The notes under the pieces are model-generated. The model made no database searches. It had not been told where the DNA came from and saw only the letters and a program-made list of their open reading frames with translations. The position numbers were made by a program, and so were the translations under genes. Of a stretch of DNA of 64,000 nucleotides, positions 26,609 to 35,192 are shown piece by piece. This DNA is from Sphingobium chungbukense (GTDB taxonomy: Bacteria; Pseudomonadota; Alphaproteobacteria; Sphingomonadales; Sphingomonadaceae). The stretch is taken from assembly GCF_001005725.1 (NCBI RefSeq), contig NZ_LBIC01000001.1, positions 894,501-958,500 on the forward strand. The letters are read 5' to 3'. Position 1 is the first letter of the stretch; each line of letters opens with the position of its first letter.

Positions 26609-28519
26609 ATGACCTTGGAAAAGCTGGAGTTCGCCACCGAGCCGTTTCGCGATGGCCATGTCTTCGGCGACACGGGCGCGTTCGAACGGATCTTCGGCGA
26701 GGCGCTGTTCGCGGTGGATCCGAAAGCCGCGAACCTTGCGGAGATCACCGACCTTGGCCTCGTGCCGCCCGACGCGGACGGGAAGGTCCGCTTCTCGGCG
26801 AATTTCGAGGTGGTGCGCCCGGCCGACCCCGCAAAGCGGAACCGCCGCGCCTGGCTCGACCTGCCGAACCGGGGCGGCGCGCGGGTGCTGCGCAACACCA
26901 ACCGCGAGGTGCCGTCCGGCGTCGCGCTGGGGCAGGACGCCACGCTCGACGGCTGGATCCTGCAACAGGGCTATGCGCTGATCGCCTGCGGCTGGCAGCA
27001 TGACGTGGCCCAGCGGCCCGGACTGTTCGGCGCGAGCCTGCCCGAAGCGCTGGAGGATGGCGAGCGGATCACGGGCCTCGTCATTTCCCATCTTCAGGCG
27101 TTCAGGCCGGCGGCGGTCCTGCCGCTCGGCCATATGGGGCACAAGTCCTATGAGGTCGTCCCCGGCGCGCCCGCCACCCTCTACCGGATCGACCATATGG
27201 GCGCGCCCAAGGTGAAGATCCCGCCCGAGCAATGGCATTTCGCCAATGCGGCGGGCGAGGCGGTCGAGCGCGGCGCGGACCATGTCGCGCTGGCAGGCGG
27301 ATTTCCGCCGGGGCCGCAATATGAACTGGCCTATCGCGGGGTCGGGGCGGTGCCGACCGCGCTGGGCCTTGTGGGCGTGCGCGATTTCCTGTCCTTCCTG
27401 CGCTTTGCCGGATCGACGGACAATAATCCGTGCGCCGGGGACTTTGCGCAGGTCTATGCGTTCGGCGGATCGCAGCCGGCAGGCGTGCTGCGGCTGATGG
27501 CCGAACTGGACCTGTTCCGCGACGATGCGGGCCGCTCGGTGCTGGAGGGCTATATCGCGCATGGCGGCTCGACCTGGAAGAGCGACGCCAACTGGCGTTT
27601 CGGCCAGCCGTCCGCCGTGGGGCTGACGACGCCGGCCTTCGTGCCGCCGTTCGACACGCGGGCCGTGCCCGGCCGCTACCTGCCCAAGGCGATCTACACG
27701 CAGGGCGGGCCGGATTACTGGGATGGCGCGGCGGCGCTGTGCCATGTCGATGTGGAGGGGAAGCGCGACCTGCCCGAAGTCGAGCAGGTGCGGCATTTCT
27801 ATCTGGCCGGGATGCCGCATGTGCGCGGCGCGATCGGCGACCTGCTGGGGCCGGGATTCCTGGTCAACAAGGAGAATGACCTCGATTTCGGTCCCTTCCT
27901 GCGGGCGGCGGTGGTCAATCTCGACCGCTGGGTGCGCGAGGGCGAGCCGTTCCCGGCGAGCCGGGTGCCGCGCCTGTCGGACGGAACGCTGGTCCCGAGG
28001 GACAGGGTGCTGGAGAAGGTGGCTGCCGCGACCGGCGCGTCGATGCCGCCGGACCTTTCGACCATCGCGCCGCTCGACTTCGGGCCGCGCATGGGCCAGC
28101 TGATCGTCGATCGGGAGCCGGTCGTGGGCACGCCCTACCCCTCGCTGGTGTCGGACGTGGATGCGGACGGCAACGACATCGCCGGGGTGCTGCATCCCGA
28201 AATGTCCGTGCCGCTCGGCACCTATCTGCCGTGGAACCTGCGGGGCGACACGAGCGGCGCGGCGGGGCGGAGCGCCTTCCTGATGGCGTCGATTCTGCCC
28301 TTCGCGGTGACGGAGCCGAAGCCGGGCGACCGGCGGCGGCCGGTCGAGGCGCGCTATGCGTCGCGGGCGGCGTATCTGGACGCGGTGCGCAAGGCTGCCG
28401 CCGCGTTGGTACGCGACCGGCTGCTGCTGCCCGACGACGAAGACCTCGTCGTCGATGCGGCGGCGGAACGGTGGGATGCGTTCTGCGCGGCTGCGCCCGA
28501 ACCCGCCGCCATCGCCTGA
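26609..28519 (+). CDS. Large alpha/beta hydrolase domain protein (Abhydrolase_10-like)
   Basis: This is a 636-residue hydrolase. The nucleophile elbow AFGGSQPAGVLR near residue 290 matches the GxSQ pattern of this family of large alpha/beta hydrolases. Other family-like blocks are FEVVRPADP, LDLPNRGG, GWILQQGYALIACGWQHD, and KAIYTQGGPDYW in the C-terminal half. No signal peptide is seen. It sits 3 bases after the VOC gene. It may hydrolyse an ester or a cleaved ring product; the substrate is unknown. Confidence 0.8.
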   Translation: MTLEKLEFATEPFRDGHVFGDTGAFERIFGEALFAVDPKAANLAEITDLGLVPPDADGKVRFSANFEVVRPADPAKRNRRAWLDLPNRGGARVLRNTNREVPSGVALGQDATLDGWILQQGYALIACGWQHDVAQRPGLFGASLPEALEDGERITGLVISHLQAFRPAAVLPLGHMGHKSYEVVPGAPATLYRIDHMGAPKVKIPPEQWHFANAAGEAVERGADHVALAGGFPPGPQYELAYRGVGAVPTALGLVGVRDFLSFLRFAGSTDNNPCAGDFAQVYAFGGSQPAGVLRLMAELDLFRDDAGRSVLEGYIAHGGSTWKSDANWRFGQPSAVGLTTPAFVPPFDTRAVPGRYLPKAIYTQGGPDYWDGAAALCHVDVEGKRDLPEVEQVRHFYLAGMPHVRGAIGDLLGPGFLVNKENDLDFGPFLRAAVVNLDRWVREGEPFPASRVPRLSDGTLVPRDRVLEKVAAATGASMPPDLSTIAPLDFGPRMGQLIVDREPVVGTPYPSLVSDVDADGNDIAGVLHPEMSVPLGTYLPWNLRGDTSGAAGRSAFLMASILPFAVTEPKPGDRRRPVEARYASRAAYLDAVRKAAAALVRDRLLLPDDEDLVVDAAAERWDAFCAAAPEPAAIA

Positions 28520-28544
28520 CGACCATGGGAAAGGATATATTGCG

Positions 28545-29534
28545 ATGAAGCTCGCCACGGTTGCGGGCCACCCGGCTCCGCGCGTCTGCGTCGTCTTCCC
28601 GGAGACGGGCGAGATTCTCGATCTTCAGGCGGCGCACCGCGCGGCGACAGGAGAGGTTGCTCCCGCGTTCGGTTCCATGCAGGATCTCATCGCTGCCGGA
28701 GCCCCCGGCATGGACCTTGCGCTGGCAACGGTGGAACGCGGCGCCGCAAGGGAGGCGCTGGCGTCGGTCAGGCTGCTTGCCCCGGTGCCCGAGCCGATCC
28801 AGATGCGCGACGGGCTGCTGTTCGAAAAACATTGCCTCCAGGCCTTCGCCAAGGCGCGCGAATTGCGGGCTTCGCGCGCGGCGGATCCGGCGGCGGAGAT
28901 GGCGGACATGGAAGCGCGCGGCATCCTGCGCGTGCCCGACGAGTTCTACAGCTTCCCGCTCTATTACAAGCAGAACCGCTTTTCGGTGTCGGGGCCGGAG
29001 GAGGACGTGATCTGGCCGGCCTATTCGCAGGTCATGGATTATGAACTGGAATTCGCCGTGTTCATCGGCACGACGGGGATCGACATTCCGCGCGAGGCCG
29101 CGCGCAGCCACATCTTCGGCTACACCATCTTCAACGACTTCAGCGCCCGCGACGCGCAGGTCGCCGAAGCGGGAGGGGGCCTCGGCCCCGCCAAGGGCAA
29201 GGATTTCAAGGGCGCTAACGCCATCGGCCCGTGGATCGTCACGGCGGACGAGATTGGCGACCCCTATGATCTGGACATGGTCGTGCGCGTCAACGGCGAG
29301 GAGCGCGGACGCGGCCATACCGGCGCGATGCACTGGCGGTTCGAGGATCTGATCGCGCGGGTGAGCGACGGCGAGGAACTGCGCGCCGGGGAGTTCCTCG
29401 GATCGGGGACGGTCGGCAATGGCTGCGGCCTCGAATTTCTGCGCTTCCTTGAGCATGGCGACGTGGTCGAACTGGAAGTCGAGAAGATCGGCGTGCTGCG
29501 CAACCGGGTGCTGAGGCCCGAACGAATGACCTGA
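28545..29534 (+). CDS. Fumarylacetoacetate hydrolase family protein
   Basis: This is a 329-residue FAH-fold hydrolase that cleaves C-C bonds in acylpyruvates or 2-keto-dienoates using a divalent metal. Metal-ligand motifs are visible: FEKHCLQAF near residue 93, DYELEFAVFIG, and IFNDFSARD. It starts at the ATG at 28545. It follows the hydrolase by 25 bases. Placed after an extradiol-type VOC enzyme, it fits the step that splits a ring-fission product. Confidence 0.85.
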   Translation: MKLATVAGHPAPRVCVVFPETGEILDLQAAHRAATGEVAPAFGSMQDLIAAGAPGMDLALATVERGAAREALASVRLLAPVPEPIQMRDGLLFEKHCLQAFAKARELRASRAADPAAEMADMEARGILRVPDEFYSFPLYYKQNRFSVSGPEEDVIWPAYSQVMDYELEFAVFIGTTGIDIPREAARSHIFGYTIFNDFSARDAQVAEAGGGLGPAKGKDFKGANAIGPWIVTADEIGDPYDLDMVVRVNGEERGRGHTGAMHWRFEDLIARVSDGEELRAGEFLGSGTVGNGCGLEFLRFLEHGDVVELEVEKIGVLRNRVLRPERMT

Positions 29535-29586
29535 GGACGGCTGGGCGCGCGCCGCGCCAAGCCGAACGACGCATGGAGACGATGAA

Positions 29587-30717
29587 ATGACGAATGAGAT
29601 TCCCGCCGAGGGCCTGCAACTTCGCACGCTCATCTCCAGCGACGGGCAGTTGCGCGTGCGGCTGGCGCGGGTGCCGGTCGAGGCGCCGGGGCCTGACGAA
29701 GTGCTGATCCGGGTCGAGGCCACGCCCATCAACCCGTCGGACCAGGGCGGTCTGGTCGGCGCGGCGGACCATTCGACGCTGAAGGTCGAGGACGGCGTCC
29801 TGACCGGCCGGGTTCCGCCGATGATGCTCCAGCTCTTCAAGAACCGGCTCGACGAGGAGTTTCTGAGCGGGAATGAGGGCGCGGGCGTGGTGATCGCCGC
29901 CGGGGATAATGCCAGGGCGCTGCTGGGCCGCACCGTCGCCCTGCTCGGCGGGTCCATGTATGCGCAATATCGGCTGGCCAAGGCGTCGGAGGTGCTCCTG
30001 TTGCCGGAAGGCACCACCCCCGCGCAGGGCGCTTCCGCCTTCATCAACCCGCTGACTGTGCTCGGCATGGTGGAGACCATGAAGCGCGAGGGGCACAAGG
30101 CGCTGGTGCATACCGCCGCGGCATCCAATGTCGGCCAGATGCTCCAGCGGCTCTGCCTTGCCGAAGGGATCCCGCTGGTCAATATCGTGCGCAACCAGAA
30201 GCAGGCGCAGATCCTCAGGGACATCGGCGCGACCCATGTGCTCGATTCGACGGACGCCGCCTTCACCGCCGACCTGCATGCCGCACTGGCCGAAACCGGA
30301 GCGACGCTGGCCTTCGATGCGGTCGCGGGCGGGCCGCTGGCCTACCAGATCCTTCTCGGCATGGAAGCGGCGCTGCGGCAGAAGGATGCGGGCTCCGGCG
30401 TCTACGGCTCGGCGGTGCACAAGCAGGTCTATGTCTACGGCATTCTGAACCCCGGCCCCATCGACATCATGGCCCATGGCGCGGGCATGGCCTGGGGCGT
30501 GGGAGGGTGGCTGTTGTTCAACTTCCTCGCGCGGATCGGGCCGGACGCGACGCAGGCCCTGCGCGAGCGGGTGGCGCGGGACATCAGGACGATCTTCGCC
30601 AGCCACTATACCGAGGAGATCAGCCTGGCGGATGCGCTGAAGCCGGAAATCCTGCTGCGCTCCATCGCGCACAACACCGGGTCGAAATTCCTCATCGCGC
30701 CGCAGAAGGGCCTGTGA
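29587..30717 (+). CDS. MDR-family NAD(P)H oxidoreductase (quinone oxidoreductase-like)
   Basis: This is a 376-residue medium-chain dehydrogenase/reductase. The GroES-like N-terminal domain has VEATPINPSDQGG and GNEGAGVVIAAG, without the usual zinc-ligand GHE pattern, so a zinc-free quinone-oxidoreductase type is likelier than an alcohol dehydrogenase. The Rossmann part shows VHTAAASNVGQMLQRLC and FDAVAGG. It probably reduces an enone or quinone intermediate of the same operon. Confidence 0.8.
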   Translation: MTNEIPAEGLQLRTLISSDGQLRVRLARVPVEAPGPDEVLIRVEATPINPSDQGGLVGAADHSTLKVEDGVLTGRVPPMMLQLFKNRLDEEFLSGNEGAGVVIAAGDNARALLGRTVALLGGSMYAQYRLAKASEVLLLPEGTTPAQGASAFINPLTVLGMVETMKREGHKALVHTAAASNVGQMLQRLCLAEGIPLVNIVRNQKQAQILRDIGATHVLDSTDAAFTADLHAALAETGATLAFDAVAGGPLAYQILLGMEAALRQKDAGSGVYGSAVHKQVYVYGILNPGPIDIMAHGAGMAWGVGGWLLFNFLARIGPDATQALRERVARDIRTIFASHYTEEISLADALKPEILLRSIAHNTGSKFLIAPQKGL

Positions 30718-30799
30718 TCCGGGTGGGCATGGCGCGACATGCCGCTTTCCAAATGGGCGCGGATGGTCATTATCGGGATGAATATGGGAGCAGAATGGC

Positions 30800-31708
30800 A
30801 TGAGTGAACGTCGCTTCGACGGCCGGGTGGCGGTCATCACAGGGGCTGGCCGGGGGCTGGGCCGCGCCTATGCCGAACTGCTGGCGAGCAAGGGTGCCAA
30901 GGTCGTCGTCAACGACAATGGCGCGGCGCTGGGCGGCGAGGGCGGCGATGCCGGCCCGGCGGCGGACGTCGTCGCGGCGATCAAGGCTGCGGGCGGGGAG
31001 GCGGTCGCCTGCACCGACAGCGTCGCCACGCCAGAGGGCGGCAAGGCGATCGTCGAGGCGGCGATGGACAGTTTCGGTCGGATCGACATACTGATCCACA
31101 ATGCGGGCAATCTGCTGTTCGCGCCGATCGCCGAGATGAATTATGAGGATTTCCGCAGGAGCCTCGACATCCATCTGATCGGCGGCTTCCATGTCGCCCA
31201 GCCCGCCTTCGCGCGGATGCAGGCCGCCGGCTATGGTCGCATCGTGCTGACGGGGTCGATCGGCGGCATCTATTCGGTGCCGAACAGCGTGCAATATGCG
31301 GTGTCCAAATCGGGCATCATCGGCCTCAGCAACGCGCTGGCGGTCGAGGGGGCCGCGCATAATATCCGGTCGAACATCATCCTGCCCGGCGCGGCGACGC
31401 GCATGGCCGGCGCCGTGGAAGCGACCGGGCTGCCGCCGATGGGACCGGAGATGGTGGCGCCGGTGGTCGGCTTCCTCGCGCATGAGGATTGCGAGGTGAC
31501 GGGCGAGCTTTACATCTCGATCGCCGGGCGCGTGGCGCGGGGCTTCTTCGCCGAGAGTCAGGGCATCTACCGGCCGAGCTGGACCATCGACGAGGTCGCG
31601 GACAATCTCGACGCCATCCGCGATCCGAGCGAACAGTGGAGCTTCCCCCTGATCGGCGGGTTCGAGGGGCATATGGGCCGCAGCTTCGCCATGGTGCAGA
31701 AGGGCTGA
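30800..31708 (+). CDS. Short-chain dehydrogenase/reductase
   Basis: This is a 302-residue SDR. It has the cofactor motif TGAGRGLGRAYAE, the NDNGAALGGEG stretch seen in hydroxyacyl-CoA dehydrogenase (MFE-2-like) SDRs, HNAGNL, the catalytic Ser in TGSIGG and the YAVSK pair. The C-terminal extension (GYRPSWTID-like region) also matches that subgroup. It closes the operon and is followed at once by a strong terminator. A dehydrogenation of a hydroxylated side chain or CoA ester is plausible. Confidence 0.86.
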   Translation: MSERRFDGRVAVITGAGRGLGRAYAELLASKGAKVVVNDNGAALGGEGGDAGPAADVVAAIKAAGGEAVACTDSVATPEGGKAIVEAAMDSFGRIDILIHNAGNLLFAPIAEMNYEDFRRSLDIHLIGGFHVAQPAFARMQAAGYGRIVLTGSIGGIYSVPNSVQYAVSKSGIIGLSNALAVEGAAHNIRSNIILPGAATRMAGAVEATGLPPMGPEMVAPVVGFLAHEDCEVTGELYISIAGRVARGFFAESQGIYRPSWTIDEVADNLDAIRDPSEQWSFPLIGGFEGHMGRSFAMVQKG

Positions 31709-31720
31709 GGCCGGACGTGG

Positions 31721-31751
31721 AAAAGCCCTTCGACTTCGGCGAAGGGCTTTT
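31721..31751 (+). terminator. Strong intrinsic terminator ending the catabolic operon
   Basis: A perfect 12-bp stem (31721-31732 with 31740-31751, arm AAAAGCCCTTCG) has a 7-base loop, with the descending arm ending in a run of T. It starts 13 bases after the SDR stop. Confidence 0.92.
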
Positions 31752-31771
31752 TCGTTTGGATTCCGGCATGA

Positions 31772-31921
31772 GTGGGCGGAGGGCGGATCAAGGGCATCGA
31801 CGGATTGCGCGTGATCGATGGATCGATCATGCCGACGATGGTATCGGGGAACACCAACGGGCCGATCATGGCGATGGCATGGCGCGCCAGCGAACTGGTT
31901 CGGCGGACGGACCGCTCATAA
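31772..31921 (+). pseudogene. C-terminal remnant of a GMC oxidoreductase
   Basis: In this frame the last about 48 codons read IDGLRVIDGSIMPTMVSGN followed by TNGPIMAMAWRASELV, then stop at 31921. This is the conserved C-terminus of GMC (glucose-methanol-choline) flavin oxidoreductases. An in-frame stop lies just upstream at 31769, and everything else of the roughly 530-residue protein is absent. The piece begins immediately after the operon terminator. It shows that a GMC gene once stood here and was deleted. Confidence 0.8.
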
Positions 31922-31938
31922 AGGGGCGGGGGCGGTAA

Positions 31939-32706
31939 TCAGCCGGCGAAGTGATAATCCGCGGCCTGCGCCGCGTCGGGCTCGCCAGCCTTCGACTTGC
32001 GCTTCTCAATGTCGGCGAGCAGCCATTCGCTCGATATCTTGGCGCAGCGCCGCGCAATGAGCACCGACATCTCCTCGTCGCGCTCCAGGATCGCGCGGGC
32101 AAGGCGATTGCGCTCCTGCCGCAATGCCGCAACCCGTTCGGGATGCGCGCGATACATATCCTCTTCCCGATCCACCATCGCGGCAAGGTCCAGCAGGATC
32201 TCAAGGAAGAGGGACAAGGCGCGGTTGCCGGCCATGTCGCCAAGCAAGTGGTGGAACCGCCGCTCGCCACTCAGGAAGTCGCGGAAATGCGGATCTGCGT
32301 CGATCTCCTGTTCCCGCTCCAGAAAGGCGAGCAGCTTTTCGCGCAGGGCGGGATCGTCGCAATGACTGGCCAGTCGCGCCATTTCCACCCGCAGCGGCAG
32401 GAACGCCGATATGATATCCGTCAATGGCGCCTGATGGACTTTGAGATAAAGCGCCGCCATTCGGCTGACCGCCCTTGAATCGGGCCGACGCGCGAAATAG
32501 CCACCGCCAACGCCGCGCCTTATGGTCATCAATTGCTCTTGCGCCACCAGGCTGGCCGCCTGACGAAGCGTTGGGCGGCTGACCTTGTAACGGGCCAGCA
32601 GCGTATCTTCCGAGCCGAGCAGTTCGCCATCTTCAAGATGCATCACTTCGCTGCGAAACTGCTCAGCGACCCTCGACACAGCCGAGCGACGGCTCACCTT
32701 CACCAT
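31939..32706 (-). CDS. GntR family transcriptional regulator, FCD domain
   Basis: This is a 255-residue FadR-type regulator. The N-terminal winged helix reads GELLGSEDTLLARYKVSRPT and LMTIRRGVGGGYFARRP. The helical FCD domain has LPLRVEMARLASHCDD, RRFHHLLGDMAGN and a C-terminal extension. The ATG is at 32706 with GAAGGATG upstream. It is the only regulator in the catabolic island and is convergent with the GMC remnant, so it probably controls the ring-cleavage operon and/or genes that have been lost. Confidence 0.87.
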   Translation of the reverse strand: MVKVSRRSAVSRVAEQFRSEVMHLEDGELLGSEDTLLARYKVSRPTLRQAASLVAQEQLMTIRRGVGGGYFARRPDSRAVSRMAALYLKVHQAPLTDIISAFLPLRVEMARLASHCDDPALREKLLAFLEREQEIDADPHFRDFLSGERRFHHLLGDMAGNRALSLFLEILLDLAAMVDREEDMYRAHPERVAALRQERNRLARAILERDEEMSVLIARRCAKISSEWLLADIEKRKSKAGEPDAAQAADYHFAG

Positions 32707-33117
32707 CAAACATCCTTCATAGCTATCTGAATTGGGTTTGTGTCGCTTCTGTGGCGCGGTGGCAAGGGTATTCAGAACCTTTCTTCGGCGCGGCCACGGC
32801 GTGCTGGATATTCTCCTGCCATCATCGCTCGTTCGAAGGGGCGTCGGTCACGGCCAGATCAATCAGCAAGAAGAATAGGGATGGTTTTTCGATCGTGCGT
32901 CTTGCCCTCTTGTGCGGTGAGTTCGCTTGCAAGAGCCCGCGTATCCACCCTCGTCCAGCCTCCTCGTTACCGCCCGCCGACGCGGGGATTTGGGTGGGAG
33001 CATATCGATGCGCGCCACGCGCCTGTGACGGCGGAGAGCGGATAGGATCTCGGATCCCTGGGTCGTAGACCGAATGTCGCCGGTTCCGCGAGGGCCCGAC
33101 GGCCTTCCCCGTCCGGT
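32707..33117. other. Intergenic stretch with no gene recognised
   Basis: About 410 bases lie between the GntR start and the SDR remnant. Reading both strands I find no family-like protein. The part next to 32707 presumably carries the GntR promoter. Confidence 0.4.
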
Positions 33118-33353
33118 TCAGCGCCCCAATGTGAACCCGGCATCGATACGGATGAGTTCACCTGTCATTGCGCGGGCATGCAGCAGCCAGACGACAGCAG
33201 CGGCGATATCGTCGGCCGACGATATGCCACCGAGCGTCGCGACTTTCGCGACACGGTCCTTGGTACGCTGAAAGGCCTGCTCGCCTGCCGAGCGGACCAT
33301 CCACTCGGTATCGATCACGCCCGGCGTGATGGCATTGACCCGCACGGGCGCAT
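33118..33353 (-). pseudogene. C-terminal remnant of a short-chain dehydrogenase
   Basis: The frame reads RVNAITPGVIDTEWM, GISSADDIAAAVVWLLH and ends TGELIRIDAGFTLGR, the standard SDR C-terminus (pro-Gly-xxx-Thr segment, oligomerisation helix, terminal strand). The cofactor-binding and catalytic parts are missing; upstream the DNA becomes the isomerase-like gene in another frame. It is a truncated, non-functional remnant. Confidence 0.82.
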
Positions 33354-33821
33354 CCGGCCCGCATCCTGCAAGGTCGACACGCCGTTCCCGGCGATGAACT
33401 CCAGCAGCAGGCTCAATCCGAAGGCGCGGGCCTCCGCGCAGACCTCGCCGAAGCGCTCCTCCATCGCCGCCTCGCTGGCGAAGCCGGGGCGGACGATGGC
33501 GATCACCTGCCGCGCGCCCAGTTCCGCCCCCGCCTCGAACAAGGGGCGGAAATAGCTGGCCTGCGTCTCGGGCGCGATGGCTGCATATTCGACCTCCTCC
33601 AGCTTCAGCCCCAGATCGGACATGCGGCCCCGCAGGTCGCGGATGCCCGCCACGTCGATCCGGTTGCCGGGATAGCCCTCGTCCGCCGGTCCTTCCCGGA
33701 TGAGCCGGATGGTCACGCGGGGAAAACCCGCCGCCGCCGCCGCCGCCGCGAAGTCCCGCGCGGGCACATCCTGCATACAGCCGTGGCACAGGCTCAACCT
33801 CTGCAAAAGCGCGTCCGCCAT
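33354..33821 (-). pseudogene. N-terminal part of a sugar phosphate isomerase/epimerase-like protein
   Basis: From the ATG at 33821 about 155 residues of a TIM-barrel AP-endonuclease-2/xylose-isomerase-like protein are readable: LSLCHGCMQDVPARDFAAAA, LGLKLEEVEYAAIAP, GARQVIAIVRPGFAS, LLLEFIAGNGVSTLQDA. The barrel then breaks off and the frame ends within the SDR remnant. Full-length relatives are about 270-290 residues. The junction is near 33345-33365. Confidence 0.75.
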
Positions 33822-33893
33822 GTTCAGCGCATCCCCTCTGGCTTGGCTGTTCCGGCCGAACGGGCCGCGCCTGCCCCACGCATGTCGCGCATG

Positions 33894-34433
33894 TCAGAAT
33901 GTAAGCTCATATCCCGGAATATTCTGCGGAATATAGCTCAGCCAGGACTTGGAAATATCGCCTTCCACATAGAGATATTCCAGATAATGGCCCAGATCGT
34001 CCGCCGTATCGACATACATGGCGCGGCTGTTGGGCTGGCTCACGCTGAACACGATCCGCTTGCCCGATTCCTCCGCCTCGCGCCGCACCGTCTGCCAGTC
34101 CGCGTCGGTGCGGACCGGCACGGCGATATGGTGAAAGCGCAGCGCGAAGCGGTCCTTGGGCAGCCAGTCGGCGAACAGTTCGACATTGCCGGAAATGGGC
34201 TGGACGATCTCGATCATGGTCGGCCCCGCCCATGCGAGCGCGCCGTCCATCACCAGTTCGCCGCCACCGTCGATCGGGAGCGCCGGCCCCTTCTTCACCA
34301 CCATGAAGTCGCGGATGCCATATTGCTTCCCGAAGATATCGAGCGCGCGATCCAGATCGGTGGTGGCATATCCAAGCTGGTAGGCCTGGCCGAGCAGCGC
34401 GGCGTGCACGGGGCTGTTCATCGTTTCAGTCAT
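33894..34433 (-). CDS. VOC family protein (glyoxalase-like)
   Basis: This is a 179-residue VOC protein. It has the N-terminal YQLGYATTDLDRALDIF and FHHIAVPV, and ends near YVDTADDLGHYLEYLY, where a His and a Glu could be metal ligands. It is complete in length for a single-chain VOC enzyme. Its ATG overlaps the end of the preceding membrane gene by 4 bases and has no good ribosome site; an ATG at 34421 is an alternative. The role is unknown; it may belong to the damaged catabolic cluster. Confidence 0.75.
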   Translation of the reverse strand: MTETMNSPVHAALLGQAYQLGYATTDLDRALDIFGKQYGIRDFMVVKKGPALPIDGGGELVMDGALAWAGPTMIEIVQPISGNVELFADWLPKDRFALRFHHIAVPVRTDADWQTVRREAEESGKRIVFSVSQPNSRAMYVDTADDLGHYLEYLYVEGDISKSWLSYIPQNIPGYELTF

Positions 34434-34663
34434 CCGCGCAGCAAATAGATCGAGATCGGCATAAAGAGGAGTGACGGCAACAACGTCTGGTTCATTGTTG
34501 CTAGCGAGATCGCGAGGGCGCCGAAGCCCCCAACGCCTCGTGCGAGATGGATGAGCAGGGTTCTATTTCCAAACACCATAGCAATCTCGTTGGCGGTGGT
34601 GCCGCTTCGTCCGGTGCGGCAATGTTGGAGACTTGGGCGCGCGGCACGCGTACCCTCCAGCAC
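34430..34663 (-). CDS. Small membrane protein, apparently C-terminally truncated
   Basis: With a GTG start immediately after the DUF2892 stop (TGAGTG), this gives 77 residues. The C-terminal half is two hydrophobic segments (LARGVGGFGALAISLATM and LLPSLLFMPISIYLLRG). Relatives I know of this type usually continue after LLRG with a CPMCW-like motif; here the frame stops exactly where the VOC gene begins. The N-terminal part (LQHCRTGRSGTTAN) is not membrane-like. The ATG at 34579 is an alternative start. Confidence 0.5.
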   Translation of the reverse strand: MLEGTRAARPSLQHCRTGRSGTTANEIAMVFGNRTLLIHLARGVGGFGALAISLATMNQTLLPSLLFMPISIYLLRG

Positions 34664-34897
34664 TCAGCGCGAGGATTCTTCCCGCTTCTTGCGCTGGGTG
34701 GCAGCGATCTTGCGGCCTGCCATGGCGCACATAGGGCAGAAGCCGACCACCGCCGTTGCCGCCATCACGACGCCTGCGGCGGCCCAGGTATAGCCGACTG
34801 GCGTTCCCCAGAAATGCGCGGCGCAGGATCCCATCACGCCCGCGGCGGCCAGGCGGACCAGCCGTTCCCAAACGGGAAGGTTTTTCGCGTAGAACAT
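34664..34897 (-). CDS. DUF2892 (YgaP-like) inner-membrane protein
   Basis: This 77-residue protein has two membrane segments, one with RLAAAGVMGSCAAHFWG and one with YTWAAAGVVMAATAVVGFCPMCAM. The N-terminal FYAKNLPVWERLVRL and the CPMCAM motif are typical of DUF2892 proteins related to the membrane part of YgaP. The ATG at 34897 follows AAGGAG by 9 bases. It is divergent from the sigma factor gene. Confidence 0.82.
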   Translation of the reverse strand: MFYAKNLPVWERLVRLAAAGVMGSCAAHFWGTPVGYTWAAAGVVMAATAVVGFCPMCAMAGRKIAATQRKKREESSR

Positions 34898-35192
34898 GAC
34901 TTCTTGCTCCTTCGATTGATGTTCAACGCCGATCAAGAGGACGAGACTGGCCGGAACGGTTCGGTCGGATATCCAATTTTATCGAGAAGCCCCCGTGGCC
35001 GCCCGTGCAGTTACGGTATCCAGCCGCCCGAGGGCGCAGGTGTTCGGACGCCGGGCAGCGCGCACCTCCGTCTCAGATGGCGAACCGTTTTGCACGATCG
35101 CGACCTCTGGCTTAGAAACGGGCGCCCGGATCGCGGCCGGCCTATGGAGAAAGCGTAATGGTCCTTCGCCACCGCAAATCGACGCGTCTAGG

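Noticed and set aside
25937..28558. 873-residue open frame on the minus strand across the VOC and hydrolase genes
   Set aside because: It has antisense-type composition (Arg, His, Gln) and crosses two convincing genes and their boundary; no motif was recognised.
27915..30266. 783-residue minus-strand open frame across the FAH and MDR genes
   Set aside because: It spans gene boundaries and has no domain; explained by high-GC codon bias of the real genes.
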